A stretch of 64,000 nucleotides of DNA from TK10-74A sp965217625 (GTDB lineage: Bacteria > Chloroflexota > Dehalococcoidia > Bin125): assembly GCA_965217625.1 (NCBI GenBank), contig OZ244557.1, forward strand, positions 2,666,001-2,730,000. The letters run 5' to 3'. The position numbers and the translations under genes were made by a program. Shown piece by piece: positions 52,499 through 60,756 of the stretch. The notes beneath the pieces were generated by a model. It worked only from the letters and a program-made list of their open reading frames with translations. It did no database searches and had not been told where the DNA came from. Every line of letters starts with the position of its first letter. Positions within the stretch are counted from its first letter, which is position 1.

Positions 52499-53206
52499 AT
52501 GCCCAGTCCGCCCCGCGTCGCGCTGCCGCCGGCCTCCGGGCTCGGCCTCGCGGCGCTCTTTCTCGCCGCGCTGGCCGGCCTCGTCGCCCTGGCGCTCCTG
52601 ATCGACCCCGCCGCCCCCGCCGCCTGGGAGGTCGATCTCGCCCGATCGATCCAGGCGATCGGCGGCCCCGGCTGGACGCCCTTCATCGACGTCACCGAGT
52701 TCCTCTCGCGGCCGCTGGTCGTCAGTCTGCTGGCCGCAGCGATCGGCCTCGGCTGCCTGCGCTGGGGGCGGCGCCGGCAGGCCGCGATCCTCGCGGGGGC
52801 GCTGCTGGTCTGGGCGCCAGAGCGCCTGATCACCGAGCTCGTCGCCCGCGAGCGCCCCACCGAGGCGGCGCTGGTCGTCATCCGCGAGGGCTACGGCTTC
52901 GCGTTCCCCAGCGGCCACACGACGGGCGCGCTGGTGATCTACGGGGCGCTGCTGCTGATCCTGCTCGGCAGTCGATACCGGGGCCGGCCCGCCGCGCTCG
53001 CCGCCTGCGGCCTGGCCGCCGCTGGACTGGCGGGGGCGGCCGTGGGGCGGGTCGCGCTGGGGGCGCACTGGCCGACCGATGTGCTGGGCGCGGCCCTGCT
53101 GTCGGGCTGCTGGCTGATCGTGCTGTACTGGGTCGATCGCCGTTGGTTTATCCCGCGCTGGCCCGCCCCCGACCCGACGGCCCAGCCAACGGCGTCGAGG
53201 CGCTAG
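52499..53206 (+). CDS. PAP2 family membrane phosphatase
   Basis: A 235-residue protein with about six membrane spans and the PAP2 pattern: RERPTEA, FPSGHTTGA and RVALGAHWPTDVLGA. The first motif lacks the usual lysine (K-x6-RP has threonine at that position), so catalysis may be weaker or the substrate different. The family removes phosphate from lipids such as undecaprenyl pyrophosphate or phosphatidic acid. ATG 52499 was chosen where homology and the first span begin. Confidence 0.85.
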   Translation: MPSPPRVALPPASGLGLAALFLAALAGLVALALLIDPAAPAAWEVDLARSIQAIGGPGWTPFIDVTEFLSRPLVVSLLAAAIGLGCLRWGRRRQAAILAGALLVWAPERLITELVARERPTEAALVVIREGYGFAFPSGHTTGALVIYGALLLILLGSRYRGRPAALAACGLAAAGLAGAAVGRVALGAHWPTDVLGAALLSGCWLIVLYWVDRRWFIPRWPAPDPTAQPTASRR

Positions 53207-53267
53207 ACTGCCCAGGCGACCGGCGCGCAGCCTCGACTCCGCGCCGGCGGTCGCCTCTGGAGATCGC

Positions 53268-53378
53268 ATGCGACGGCCGGACCGCGTGGACCTGTTCCTG
53301 ATCTTTCAGAGCGGGCTGCTCCTGGCCTTCCTCGGCGTGCTGCTCTTCGCGCTTGGCGACTGGATCGGGTATTGGTGA
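53268..53378 (+). CDS. 36-residue single-span membrane protein
   Basis: An open frame from ATG 53268, with GGAG six bases upstream. It has a short charged N-terminus (MRRPDRVD) and one hydrophobic segment (LFLIFQSGLLLAFLGVLLFA) and ends GDWIGYW. It is too short for most gene callers. The good ribosome site and the clear membrane span support a real small protein between the PAP2 and acetyltransferase genes. Function unknown. Confidence 0.55.
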   Translation: MRRPDRVDLFLIFQSGLLLAFLGVLLFALGDWIGYW

Positions 53379-53454
53379 CGGGAGCCGCGCCCGCCGCCGC
53401 CCGCCGCAGCCCATCCCCCCCGCGCGCCGGCGCATGCGATGAAAGCAGGAAGCC

Positions 53455-54033
53455 ATGGCCGACCTCACCGCGACCACCCCCGAGCAGATGGAGCAGATCC
53501 ACAGCCGCTACCCCCGTCAGGCCACCCTGCGCGACGGCCAGAGCGTGGAGTTGCGCCTGATGGGCGACGCCGATCGTGACGCCGTGCTGACCTTCGCCCG
53601 CGGTCTCCCGCACGACGACCTGCTCTTCCTGCAGACCAGCATCACCGACCCGGCCGTCGTCGACGCCTGGCTGGACGACATCCGCAAGGGCACCACGACG
53701 ACGATCCTGGCGTTCAACAACGGCGAAGTCATCGGCGACGGCAGCGTCCACCACCATCGCGCGCAGTGGACCCGGCACATCGGCGAGATTCGCCTGCTGA
53801 TCGGGGCCGGCGGCCGCGGCCAGGGGCTGGGCCGCATCCTGGCCGACGAGATCCACGCCCTGGCCGGCATCCTGGGCCTGCGCATGCTGACCGCGCAGAT
53901 GACCTTCGACCAGCAGGCCGCCATCTCGATCTTCCGTCGCCTGGGCTTCCAGCGCGAGGCCGTCCTCACCGACTACGTCATGGACACCGAGGGCAACTGC
54001 CGCGACCTGCTCGTCGCGACCCGCCGCCTCTAG
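53455..54033 (+). CDS. GNAT family N-acetyltransferase
   Basis: A 192-residue acetyltransferase. The acetyl-CoA site is LIGAGGRGQGLGRILADE, followed by the LTAQMTFDQQAAISIFRRLGF strand and helix. It uses acetyl-CoA to acetylate an amine, which could be a protein or a small molecule. AGCAGGAAG precedes the start. Confidence 0.88.
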   Translation: MADLTATTPEQMEQIHSRYPRQATLRDGQSVELRLMGDADRDAVLTFARGLPHDDLLFLQTSITDPAVVDAWLDDIRKGTTTTILAFNNGEVIGDGSVHHHRAQWTRHIGEIRLLIGAGGRGQGLGRILADEIHALAGILGLRMLTAQMTFDQQAAISIFRRLGFQREAVLTDYVMDTEGNCRDLLVATRRL

Positions 54034-54056
54034 CCGCGGCGCGACCTCGCCCACGC

Positions 54057-55364
54057 CTATTCCAGCGGCACGACCTGCTGGATGGCGGTGCCCTGCGCCA
54101 GCACGAACAGGCCGCCCCGGCCGTCGGCGGCGAACGACGTGATGCGCAGGTCCGTCGCCAGCAGCGGGAAGGCGTCGGCGCCGCCACGCGCGTCGAGGCC
54201 CCAGATCTGGCCGCTGCAGTAGTCGCCGAAGACGTAGGCCCCGGCCAGGCCCGGGATGCCGTCGCCGCGGTACACCACGCCGCCGCTGATCGAGCAGCCG
54301 TCGTCGTGGCTGTAGACCCAGACCGGCAACTCCTCCCCAGCGACCGCGCACTCGGCCGAGGCGAAGCACTCGAGGCCCTCCCGCGCCGCCCAGCCGTAGT
54401 TGCCCCCGGCGACGATCACGTCCACCTCCTCCCAGCGGTTCTGCCCCACGTCCCCCGTCCATAGCAGCCCCGTGGCCGGGTCGAAGGCCATGCGCCAGGG
54501 GTTGCGCAGCCCGTAGGCGTAGATCTCCCAGCGCGCCACGGCGGTGCCCACGAACGGGTTGTCGGCCGGGATGCGGTACGGATCCGCCGCCGAGGCCTCC
54601 GCGACGTAGATGCGCAGCATGCTGCCCAGCAGCGTGCCCAGGTTCTGGCCGTGGCCGTGCGGGTCGCCGCCCGCGCCACCGTCGCCGAGCCCCAGGTAGA
54701 GCAGGCCGTCGGGTCCGAAGCGCACCGTGCCGCCGTTGTGATTGCGATACGGCTGCGGCGTCTCCAGCACGATCAGCTCGCTGCCCGCTGCGACCGCCGA
54801 CCCCACCAGCCGCACCCGCGACAGCCGCGACGCCCCGTCCGGCGCGCGCGTGTAGTAGATCCAGACGTGCCCGTTGTCCGCGAAGCCCGGGTCCAGCGTG
54901 ACCGACAGCAGCCCCTGCTCGCCGCCGGCCACGACGCGGTCGCCCAGGTCGAGCGCGGTCGTGACCGTCGACCCGTCCGGCTCGACGATCAGCAGCCGCC
55001 CGTCTTGCTCGACCACCAGCGCCCGGCCGTCGGGCAGCCATGTCAGGTCGAGCGGCGAGGCGAAGCGCACGCCGCCGAAGGCCAGCCGCAGCCCCACCGG
55101 CCCCGGCGCCACGACCGTCGGCGGGGGCGCCGGGGGAGCGGCTTCGGGTTCCTCGTCCGGGGCTGCGTCGGCCGGGGCCGCCTGGCTCGGGACCTGGGGC
55201 TGCGGCGCCGCCTCGGTCTGGGCGGCCGGCGCCGCAGGGACGGCCGCGGGTGAGGGAGGCGGATCGTCGCCGCAGCCGGACGCGACCAACGCCACTGCCA
55301 CCGCCGCCGCCAGCGCCAGCGCGGCGAGCGCCCGGACTGCGTCGCGACGTCGGGCGATGGGCAC
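54057..55364 (-). CDS. PQQ-dependent sugar dehydrogenase-like lipoprotein (GSDH family)
   Basis: A 435-residue lipoprotein: signal LAALALAAAVAVALVASGC with lipidated cysteine at about residue 31, then 60 residues rich in proline and alanine as a spacer. The beta-propeller domain follows the soluble glucose/sorbosone dehydrogenase family: LTWLPDGRALVVEQDGRL, GEQGLLSVTLDPGF, NHNGGTVRFGPDG, YGLRNPWRMAFDP and GNYGWAAREG. These periplasmic or surface enzymes oxidise sugars with PQQ. Start GTG 55364 follows AAGGAGG. Confidence 0.85.
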   Translation of the reverse strand: MPIARRRDAVRALAALALAAAVAVALVASGCGDDPPPSPAAVPAAPAAQTEAAPQPQVPSQAAPADAAPDEEPEAAPPAPPPTVVAPGPVGLRLAFGGVRFASPLDLTWLPDGRALVVEQDGRLLIVEPDGSTVTTALDLGDRVVAGGEQGLLSVTLDPGFADNGHVWIYYTRAPDGASRLSRVRLVGSAVAAGSELIVLETPQPYRNHNGGTVRFGPDGLLYLGLGDGGAGGDPHGHGQNLGTLLGSMLRIYVAEASAADPYRIPADNPFVGTAVARWEIYAYGLRNPWRMAFDPATGLLWTGDVGQNRWEEVDVIVAGGNYGWAAREGLECFASAECAVAGEELPVWVYSHDDGCSISGGVVYRGDGIPGLAGAYVFGDYCSGQIWGLDARGGADAFPLLATDLRITSFAADGRGGLFVLAQGTAIQQVVPLE

Positions 55365-55380
55365 GGCGCCTCCTTCGCGA

Positions 55381-55836
55381 TCAGCCGCCGGCGCCGGAGA
55401 GCTCGGTCCCGTAGAACGCGCAGTTCTCCGCCACCCGCCAGCGGTCGCCCTGTCGCACCCAGAGGGCCGGCGCCTCCTCCTCGCCGAACAGATCGCTCGC
55501 CTCGCCGTCCACCAGCAGGCGCGCGCCGACCAGCGCCCGGTCGTCGTCCAGGAACTCCACGTTCGTCACATCCACCCCCACCTTGGCGGCGCCCAGGAGG
55601 CGGCTCCACTGCCGGCGGGCGACCACGAAGGCGTTCAGGTTCAGGCCGTCGCGGCACTCCGTCGCGACGTACTCCACGTACTCGACCAGGCCGTCCTCGT
55701 CGCCCCAGAGGATCTCGATCGCCCGCTCCACGTCGCGTCGCACCGCGGCCTCGCCCGTCGCGCCCGCGTCGTCGCCGCCACCGCAGGCGGCGAGCACGAT
55801 CGCCCCCGCGGCGAGCAGCACGCCTGCACGGATCAC
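55381..55836 (-). CDS. Small lipoprotein of unknown function
   Basis: A 151-residue protein with the lipobox LAAC (cysteine at about residue 19) and GGGDDAGATGEAA spacer. The rest is compact, ending WRVAENCAFYG, and has the rough length of an NTF2-like domain. The similarity is too faint for a firm call. GTG 55836 is my choice; GTG 55845 is also in frame. It lies 17 bases upstream of the sugar dehydrogenase start, and may share its transcript. Confidence 0.6.
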   Translation of the reverse strand: MIRAGVLLAAGAIVLAACGGGDDAGATGEAAVRRDVERAIEILWGDEDGLVEYVEYVATECRDGLNLNAFVVARRQWSRLLGAAKVGVDVTNVEFLDDDRALVGARLLVDGEASDLFGEEEAPALWVRQGDRWRVAENCAFYGTELSGAGG

Positions 55837-55919
55837 GGCCCTCACCTCCCGATGTCTGGGCTCCGATACGTGGGCTCCGATACCTGGGATGCTACTGCGG
55901 GGCGACGGCCGGACGCCGC

Positions 55920-56651
55920 CTAGAGCCGCTGCCCGATCTCGAAGCGCTGCAGCAGCCGCACGGCGAGGAACGTCGCCGCGCCCGTCACGACGACCGCCAG
56001 GACCACCGCCGTCACGCCGCCCAGGTCCGCGTCCAGCACGCGCGGGGCGGCCGAGCTGATCAGGTCGGCGACGCCCAGCATGTACTGGTGCACCGACACC
56101 CACTTCGTGCCGCTGAACACCTGCGGCAGGATGGCCTCCCAGATGAACACGTAGCCCAGCCCGATCAGCAGCGCCCGGCTCGTCAGGATGCTGAGCGCGA
56201 CGAACAGCGCGCAGTAGGTGATCGCCCCCGCGACCACCGCGACGGCGAACGCCGGCGTGATCAACTCCTCGTCGCCGCCCAGCGCGATGACCGACGCCAC
56301 GACCAGCGGCGGCAGCGTGATCAGGATTGTCGCCCCCGCCGCCACCGCGATCTTCACCAGCACGATGCGCCAGCGCTCCACCGGCTTGGTCAGCAGGTAG
56401 ACCGCCGTGCCGTCCTCGATCTCCGCGCCCAGCGCCCCCGTCCCGAAGATCAGCGCCGTCAGCGGCAGCACCAGGCCCAGCGCCATCACGTCCAGCATCC
56501 CAGCCGTCCACTCGGCCGCGTCTTCCTGGTCGCCGCCGAGGCGATAGATGGCCGCCACCAGCACCGGCAGCAGGGCGAGCAGCAGCATGATGAGCGCGCG
56601 CCGGCGGCCCAGCAGTTGGCGCGCCGTCAGGCTGATCAGGGTGCCCGTCAT
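55920..56651 (-). CDS. ABC-2 type transporter permease
   Basis: A 243-residue membrane protein with six hydrophobic segments, starting after RRRALIMLLLALLPVLVAAIY. The segment GTGALGAEIEDGTAVYLLTKPVERWRI is the typical ABC-2 loop that couples to the ATPase. It is the last gene of a four-gene export operon with two ATPases and two permeases; 37 bases separate it from the ATPase gene before it. Confidence 0.88.
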   Translation of the reverse strand: MTGTLISLTARQLLGRRRALIMLLLALLPVLVAAIYRLGGDQEDAAEWTAGMLDVMALGLVLPLTALIFGTGALGAEIEDGTAVYLLTKPVERWRIVLVKIAVAAGATILITLPPLVVASVIALGGDEELITPAFAVAVVAGAITYCALFVALSILTSRALLIGLGYVFIWEAILPQVFSGTKWVSVHQYMLGVADLISSAAPRVLDADLGGVTAVVLAVVVTGAATFLAVRLLQRFEIGQRL

Positions 56652-56688
56652 CGCGTCGCCCCAGTCATTACGCCGGTCATCAGGCCGG

Positions 56689-57684
56689 TCATTTCTGCAC
56701 CAGATACGAGAAGACGCTCTCGAGCGACTCGTCGGACGGCGACAGCTCGATCAGCGACGCGCCCGAGGTCCGCACCACGCCCGCGATGCCCGCCGTGAAG
56801 GCCGCGAAGTCGCTGCTGCGCACCTCCATCCGGTCCTCCTCCAGCGTCACGCCGCTCACCTCGTCGCGCGCGACCAGCAGCGCCGCCACGCGGCGGTTGT
56901 CGGTCGTGCGCAGGCTGAAGGTGTGCGGGCGGTCGGTCATCAGGCGGCGGATCGCGCGGAAGTCGCCCGACGCCGCCAGCCGCCCCGCCAGGATGACCAG
57001 CACCTCGTCGGCCAGGGTCTCGACCTCCTCCAGGATGTGCGACGAGAAGATCACCGTGCGCCCCTCGCCCGCCATGCGGCGCAGCAGCTCCATGAGTTGC
57101 AAGCGCTGGCGCGGGTCGGTGCCGTTGAACGGTTCGTCGAGGATCAGCACTTCGGGGTCGTGCACCAGGCTGGCGGCGATCTTGGCGCGCTGACGCATGC
57201 CCTTCGAGTAGCCGCGCATGGCCCGGTCCTGGCTGTCCTGCAGCTCGACGTGCGCGATGGCGGCGCTGGCCGCGGCGTCGGGGTTCGGCAGCCCGTGCAG
57301 CTTGGCGCTCGCGACGGCGAACTCGCGCGCCGTCAGGAACGGGTACACCGCCTCGCTCTCGGGCACGAGCCCCACCCGCCGGAACAGCTCCGGCGACCCC
57401 CAGGCCGCCTGGCCCAGCACCCGCACCGTCCCCGCCGAGGGACGCAGGAAGCCGGCCAGCATGTGCAGGATCGTCGACTTGCCGGCCCCGTTCGGGCCCA
57501 GCACGCCGGTCACGCCGGGCCCGAAGTGGAACGAGACGTCGTTGACGGCGACCACCTCGCCGTACCAGCGCGAGACGTTCTCCAGGCTGACGGCGGACTC
57601 CCCGTCGGCCGGCGCCTGCGACCTGTGCTGGTCCGTCATGGGCTGCTGCGTCGTGTGCTGGTCCGTCATCTGCTCGTCCGTCAT
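56689..57684 (-). CDS. ABC transporter ATP-binding protein (export type)
   Basis: A 331-residue ATPase. Walker A is GPNGAGKST, the signature YSKGMRQR and Walker B VLILDEP. The N-terminus has three copies of MTDQH-like sequence (MTDEQ, MTDQHTTQQP, MTDQHRSQ), each with a possible ATG, so the true start may be 57684, 57669 or 57639. It overlaps the permease before it by four bases (ATGA). It probably drives export together with one or both ABC-2 permeases. Confidence 0.9.
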   Translation of the reverse strand: MTDEQMTDQHTTQQPMTDQHRSQAPADGESAVSLENVSRWYGEVVAVNDVSFHFGPGVTGVLGPNGAGKSTILHMLAGFLRPSAGTVRVLGQAAWGSPELFRRVGLVPESEAVYPFLTAREFAVASAKLHGLPNPDAAASAAIAHVELQDSQDRAMRGYSKGMRQRAKIAASLVHDPEVLILDEPFNGTDPRQRLQLMELLRRMAGEGRTVIFSSHILEEVETLADEVLVILAGRLAASGDFRAIRRLMTDRPHTFSLRTTDNRRVAALLVARDEVSGVTLEEDRMEVRSSDFAAFTAGIAGVVRTSGASLIELSPSDESLESVFSYLVQK

Positions 57685-58604
57685 GCGCTGGTCCGGAATC
57701 GGTACAGCGCCAGTGCGACGCCCAGCCCGGCCCAAACGAAGGCCACGATCACGAGCACGGCGCCCGGCATGTCGGCCTGCGCGATCACGTTGTCGTCGGA
57801 GCCGGCGTCGATCGCGGGGACGGCGTCGAACAGCACCAGCGTGAAGGCCCGCACCATGTGCACCGGGCTGAAGAAGATGGCGTAGCGGGCGGCGTCGGCG
57901 TCGCTGATGCTCGTGATCGTTTCGACCACCACGAAGGGGACCAGGAAGACCGCGAGCACCGCCACGATCGCCAGCGAGCGCCGCCCCGCGTAGGTCGCCG
58001 TGACCAGTCCGATGGCCGCGAAGGTGAGGCAGATCATCAGCCCGCTGCCCACGATCGGCGCGAAGTCCTGGGCGTTGTCTTTGGCCCAGTCCCAGGCGTC
58101 GGCCGCGCCCAGCCAGTTGCCGAGGAACATCACCGTCTGCGGCAGCACCGTCACCGCGAGCATCGCGGTCGCCAGCGCCGCCAGCTTGGCGAGGCCGTAG
58201 TCGTCGGGCAGCAGCGGTCGCGAGAAGTACAGCGGCAGCACCCCGAAGCGCCGGTCGTTGCCGACCAGGTCCGACGCCAGCGCCGCCGCGAAGAGCATGA
58301 GGATGATCTGGATGAAGCCGTAGTAGCCCTCGGGATCGACGACATCGAAGTCGCCCGGGACGAGGGCCGCGACCGCCAGCTGAATGATCGCCGGGATGAA
58401 GGCCAGCCCCACCAGCCCGAAGGCCAGCGCCTTCGGCAGCGTGCCCCGGCCCAGCCCGAAGGCGTTGCGCAGGCTGAGCACGTACAGCGACCAGACCGCG
58501 AAGCGGCGCCCCAGCCGCTCCCCGTCGTACGACCGATAGCGCAGGTCGTAGATCGTGCCGCGCGGGCCGTTCGGCGTCGGGTCGGGAGCGGCGCCGGTCG
58601 TCAT
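57681..58604 (-). CDS. ABC-2 type transporter permease, larger form
   Basis: A 307-residue membrane protein with a soluble N-terminal 40 residues (RYRSYDGERLGRRFAVWSLY) and about six spans. The loop LVGNDRRFGVLPLYFSRPLL matches ABC-2 permeases that cooperate with CcmA/NatA-like ATPases. It overlaps both the ATPase gene before it (58601-58604) and the one after it (57681-57684), so the first three genes of the operon are tightly coupled. Confidence 0.87.
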   Translation of the reverse strand: MTTGAAPDPTPNGPRGTIYDLRYRSYDGERLGRRFAVWSLYVLSLRNAFGLGRGTLPKALAFGLVGLAFIPAIIQLAVAALVPGDFDVVDPEGYYGFIQIILMLFAAALASDLVGNDRRFGVLPLYFSRPLLPDDYGLAKLAALATAMLAVTVLPQTVMFLGNWLGAADAWDWAKDNAQDFAPIVGSGLMICLTFAAIGLVTATYAGRRSLAIVAVLAVFLVPFVVVETITSISDADAARYAIFFSPVHMVRAFTLVLFDAVPAIDAGSDDNVIAQADMPGAVLVIVAFVWAGLGVALALYRFRTSA

Positions 58605-59527
58605 GCCACCGGCTCCCGCGGCGCCGTCTCGAACAGCTCCTCCAGCTGACGCCGGCGCTGCTCCAGGCGCAGCAGCGGCAGCCCCGCGTCGGCCACCGCC
58701 GCCACGACGGCGTCACGCACCGGCAGGGCGTCGGCCGGCTCCACGATGATCTCCATCCGCCGCCCGTCCGCCGCGGCCTCGATGCCCTGCCCGCGCAGTT
58801 GCGACGCCAGTGCCCCCGCGTCGCCCTCGAGCTCCACCAGCAGCACGCTCGTCTCGTCCGTCAGTTCGGCGATCCGCCCCGCCCGCACCAGCCGCCCCTG
58901 CTCGATCAACACCAGCCCATCGCAGACCCGCTCGATCTCGTTGAGCAGGTGCGACGACATCACGATCGCGATGCCGAACTCGCGCCCCACCCGCTCGATC
59001 AGGGCCAGCATCTCGTCGCGGCCCGCGGGGTCCAGCCCGTTCGTCGGCTCGTCCAGGAAGAGCAGCTTGGGGTCGTGCGCGATCGCCTGGGCCAGCTTCA
59101 CGCGCTGCTTCATGCCCGTCGAGTAGCCGTGCATGTGCCGGTAGCGCTCCTCGAACAGGCCCACGTAGCGCAGCGCCTCGGCGGCCCGTTCGCGCGCGGC
59201 GTCGGCCGGGATGCCGCTCATCCGCGCCATGTGCACCACGAAGTTGACCGCCGAGATGTCCCCGGGGATGCAGTCGTGCTCGGGCGAGTAGCCCACCAGC
59301 TCCCGCACCTGCAGCGACTGCCGCGCGATGTCGAAGCCCAGCACCGTCGCCGAGCCGCTCGTCGGCTGTAGCAGCCCCAGCAGGATCTTCAGCAGCGTGC
59401 TCTTGCCGGCCCCGTTCGGCCCCACCAGCCCCACCACGCCCGGCTCCACCCGCAGCGCCAGCGAATCCAGCGCCGTCACGCCCGGGTAGCGCTTGTGCAG
59501 CGCCTCCGTCTCGATGATCGGGCCCAT
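58601..59527 (-). CDS. ABC transporter ATP-binding protein (export type)
   Basis: A 308-residue ATPase: Walker A GPNGAGKST, signature YSTGMKQR, Walker B LLFLDEPTNGLDP. The C-terminal 100 residues form the extra domain seen in drug or polysaccharide exporters. ATG 59527 gives the usual start (MGPIIETEALHKRY); a GTG at 59560 would add eleven residues. It is the first gene of the four-gene export operon. Substrate unknown. Confidence 0.9.
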   Translation of the reverse strand: MGPIIETEALHKRYPGVTALDSLALRVEPGVVGLVGPNGAGKSTLLKILLGLLQPTSGSATVLGFDIARQSLQVRELVGYSPEHDCIPGDISAVNFVVHMARMSGIPADAARERAAEALRYVGLFEERYRHMHGYSTGMKQRVKLAQAIAHDPKLLFLDEPTNGLDPAGRDEMLALIERVGREFGIAIVMSSHLLNEIERVCDGLVLIEQGRLVRAGRIAELTDETSVLLVELEGDAGALASQLRGQGIEAAADGRRMEIIVEPADALPVRDAVVAAVADAGLPLLRLEQRRRQLEELFETAPREPVA

Positions 59528-59732
59528 GTGATCGCGGCCGCCGGCTGGGGAGACGATCACGAGTCGAGGCCATTCATGCCTGCACCGTAGCGGTCGACGC
59601 CGGGAGTGAGTATGTCGGGATGACGCTCTCGGCCGCCGCGTTCCTCCGGCCCGCGCCCGGCTCGTGCGGCACGACCCGCGACCCGCTAGCGTGGCGTAGG
59701 GCGATCATGCGTCGCCGGCTCGGCGGGAAGGC

Positions 59733-59822
59733 GTGCTGCGCCGCGACATCCCCATCACGCGCGGCGAGGCCTTCTGGCTGCGCGCCTCCCAGCCCACCAC
59801 GCTCAACGTCCCGCTCCCGTAG
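59733..59822 (+). pseudogene. Short open frame, possible gene remnant
   Basis: A 29-codon frame (RRDIPITRGEAFWLRASQPT) with no recognisable family and no good start. It sits in a 300-base spacer where I see no other gene. It may be the 3' end of a lost gene. Confidence 0.2.
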
Positions 59823-59858
59823 GGCGGGCCGGGCGCCCGCGCCGGCCGGCCCCGCCGA

Positions 59859-60125
59859 TCAGGCCGGCGCCGCCTCCGGCAGCTTCGCGTAGACCGCCTC
59901 CTTGAGCTCCGCCAGCTCCGGGTAGCGGCCGGTCGCCGCCTTGCTGTAGACCAGCTCCCCGTCGACGGTCCACTCAAAGCGGCCGGCCGCGCTGGGGATC
60001 AGCTCCAGCGACGCCACCTCGCTCTGGATCTCGTTCAGGATCTCACTCACCATCCAGGTGGTGCGGAGCAAGTAGTTTCAAGTAACGCAGTACTCCACCT
60101 GCATGCGCACGCCTTGGCCGTTCAT
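59859..60125 (-). CDS. SelW/Rdx-family selenoprotein with in-frame UGA (Sec) in CxxU
   Basis: Read from ATG 60125 (or ATG 60104), the gene has codons for VEYC-V-T then TGA at 60080-60078, followed by NYLLRTTW and a full Rdx domain (LELIPSAAGRFEWTVDGELV then YPELAELKEAVYAKL). The Rdx family has CxxC or CxxU exactly here, so TGA is read as selenocysteine and not as stop; the product is 88 residues. A hairpin fit for a bacterial SECIS lies nine bases after the UGA. Gene callers would start after the UGA at 60071 and lose the redox site. The family is thioredoxin-like; its targets are not known. Function needs selA, selB, selC and selD elsewhere. Confidence 0.88.
60042..60068 (-). promoter_or_regulatory. 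Candidate bacterial SECIS hairpin
   Basis: Starting nine bases after the UGA codon, CUC-CG-CACCA, loop CCUGGA, UGGUG-AGU-GAG can fold: five pairs at the top, an internal loop and three pairs below. Position and size match bacterial SECIS elements, which are inside the coding region and bind SelB. Confidence 0.6.
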
Positions 60126-60206
60126 CGGTCGCCCCTTTCGTCGTCGGCTCGTGTGGAGCATAGCCCCTGGAGGAGGGCGGCGGGGTGGGTGGGGCGGCGA
60201 ACGTCG

Positions 60207-60257
60207 CTAGCCGGTCCCGACGGGCGCGAACTCCACCCGCGCCGCCGCGACTATCAC
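60207..60257 (-). pseudogene. VapC toxin remnant downstream of vapB
   Basis: A GTG overlapping the vapB stop in GTGA, as in intact vapBC operons, opens only 16 codons (VIVAAARVEFAPVGTG). They look like the first strand of a PIN domain with the aspartate lost. The rest of the toxin is gone. Confidence 0.4.
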
Positions 60258-60484
60258 AGCGGCCCGCGGATCTCCCGGATCATCTCGGCCGACGTCATGG
60301 ACGATTCGACGGGCTCCAAGCTGCGCAGCCGAGCCAGCGTCTCCTCGATCGGCGGCACGTCCAGCGGGCGCTCCAGTTCCTGCAGCACGTAGGCCGAGAG
60401 GCTCAGCCCCTCGCGCGCCGCCCGCGCCTTCGCCTCGCGGTGCGCCTCGTCCGGCACGTTGCGTCCCTGAATCATCTTGGACAT
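60254..60484 (-). CDS. VapB/FitA-like antitoxin, ribbon-helix-helix type (orphan)
   Basis: A 76-residue protein opening with MIQGRNVPDEAHREAKARAA then EGLSLSAYVLQELER, the beta strand and two helices of an Arc/MetJ-type antitoxin of the FitA/VapB class. The C-terminal part normally wraps the VapC toxin. Here only a toxin remnant follows, so the antitoxin is probably an orphan or a domesticated regulator. ATG 60484. Confidence 0.82.
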   Translation of the reverse strand: MSKMIQGRNVPDEAHREAKARAAREGLSLSAYVLQELERPLDVPPIEETLARLRSLEPVESSMTSAEMIREIRGPL

Positions 60485-60756
60485 GTGATCGACGTTAACA
60501 CGTGCGGGTCGCATGCGTCGTCGGGTGGGCAGTCTGCGAACGAGCAGCGGGGAGACAACGAGCTCCGCTGGGGCTGCTTCCCAAGCAGCCCACCACGCGG
60601 GTTCCGGCTTGTCCAGCAAGGAATAGCGGTGCTGGACGAGGTGCCCATACGCTGACCCACACGGGTGAGCGGACGAGAGGCCGGGCGACGCTCCCCAGGA
60701 TGGCCGCTGACTATCCCCGCTGACGCTTGGCGCTCCAGGGGAGGGACGGATCTGCG

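Noticed and set aside
59733..59822. Functional small gene in the spacer after the ABC operon
   Set aside because: No ribosome site, no family, and the frame upstream hits a stop at 59697; listed only as a possible remnant.
59859..60071. 70-residue protein starting after the UGA
   Set aside because: It lacks the first strand and the redox motif of the Rdx fold, which lie in frame upstream of the UGA.
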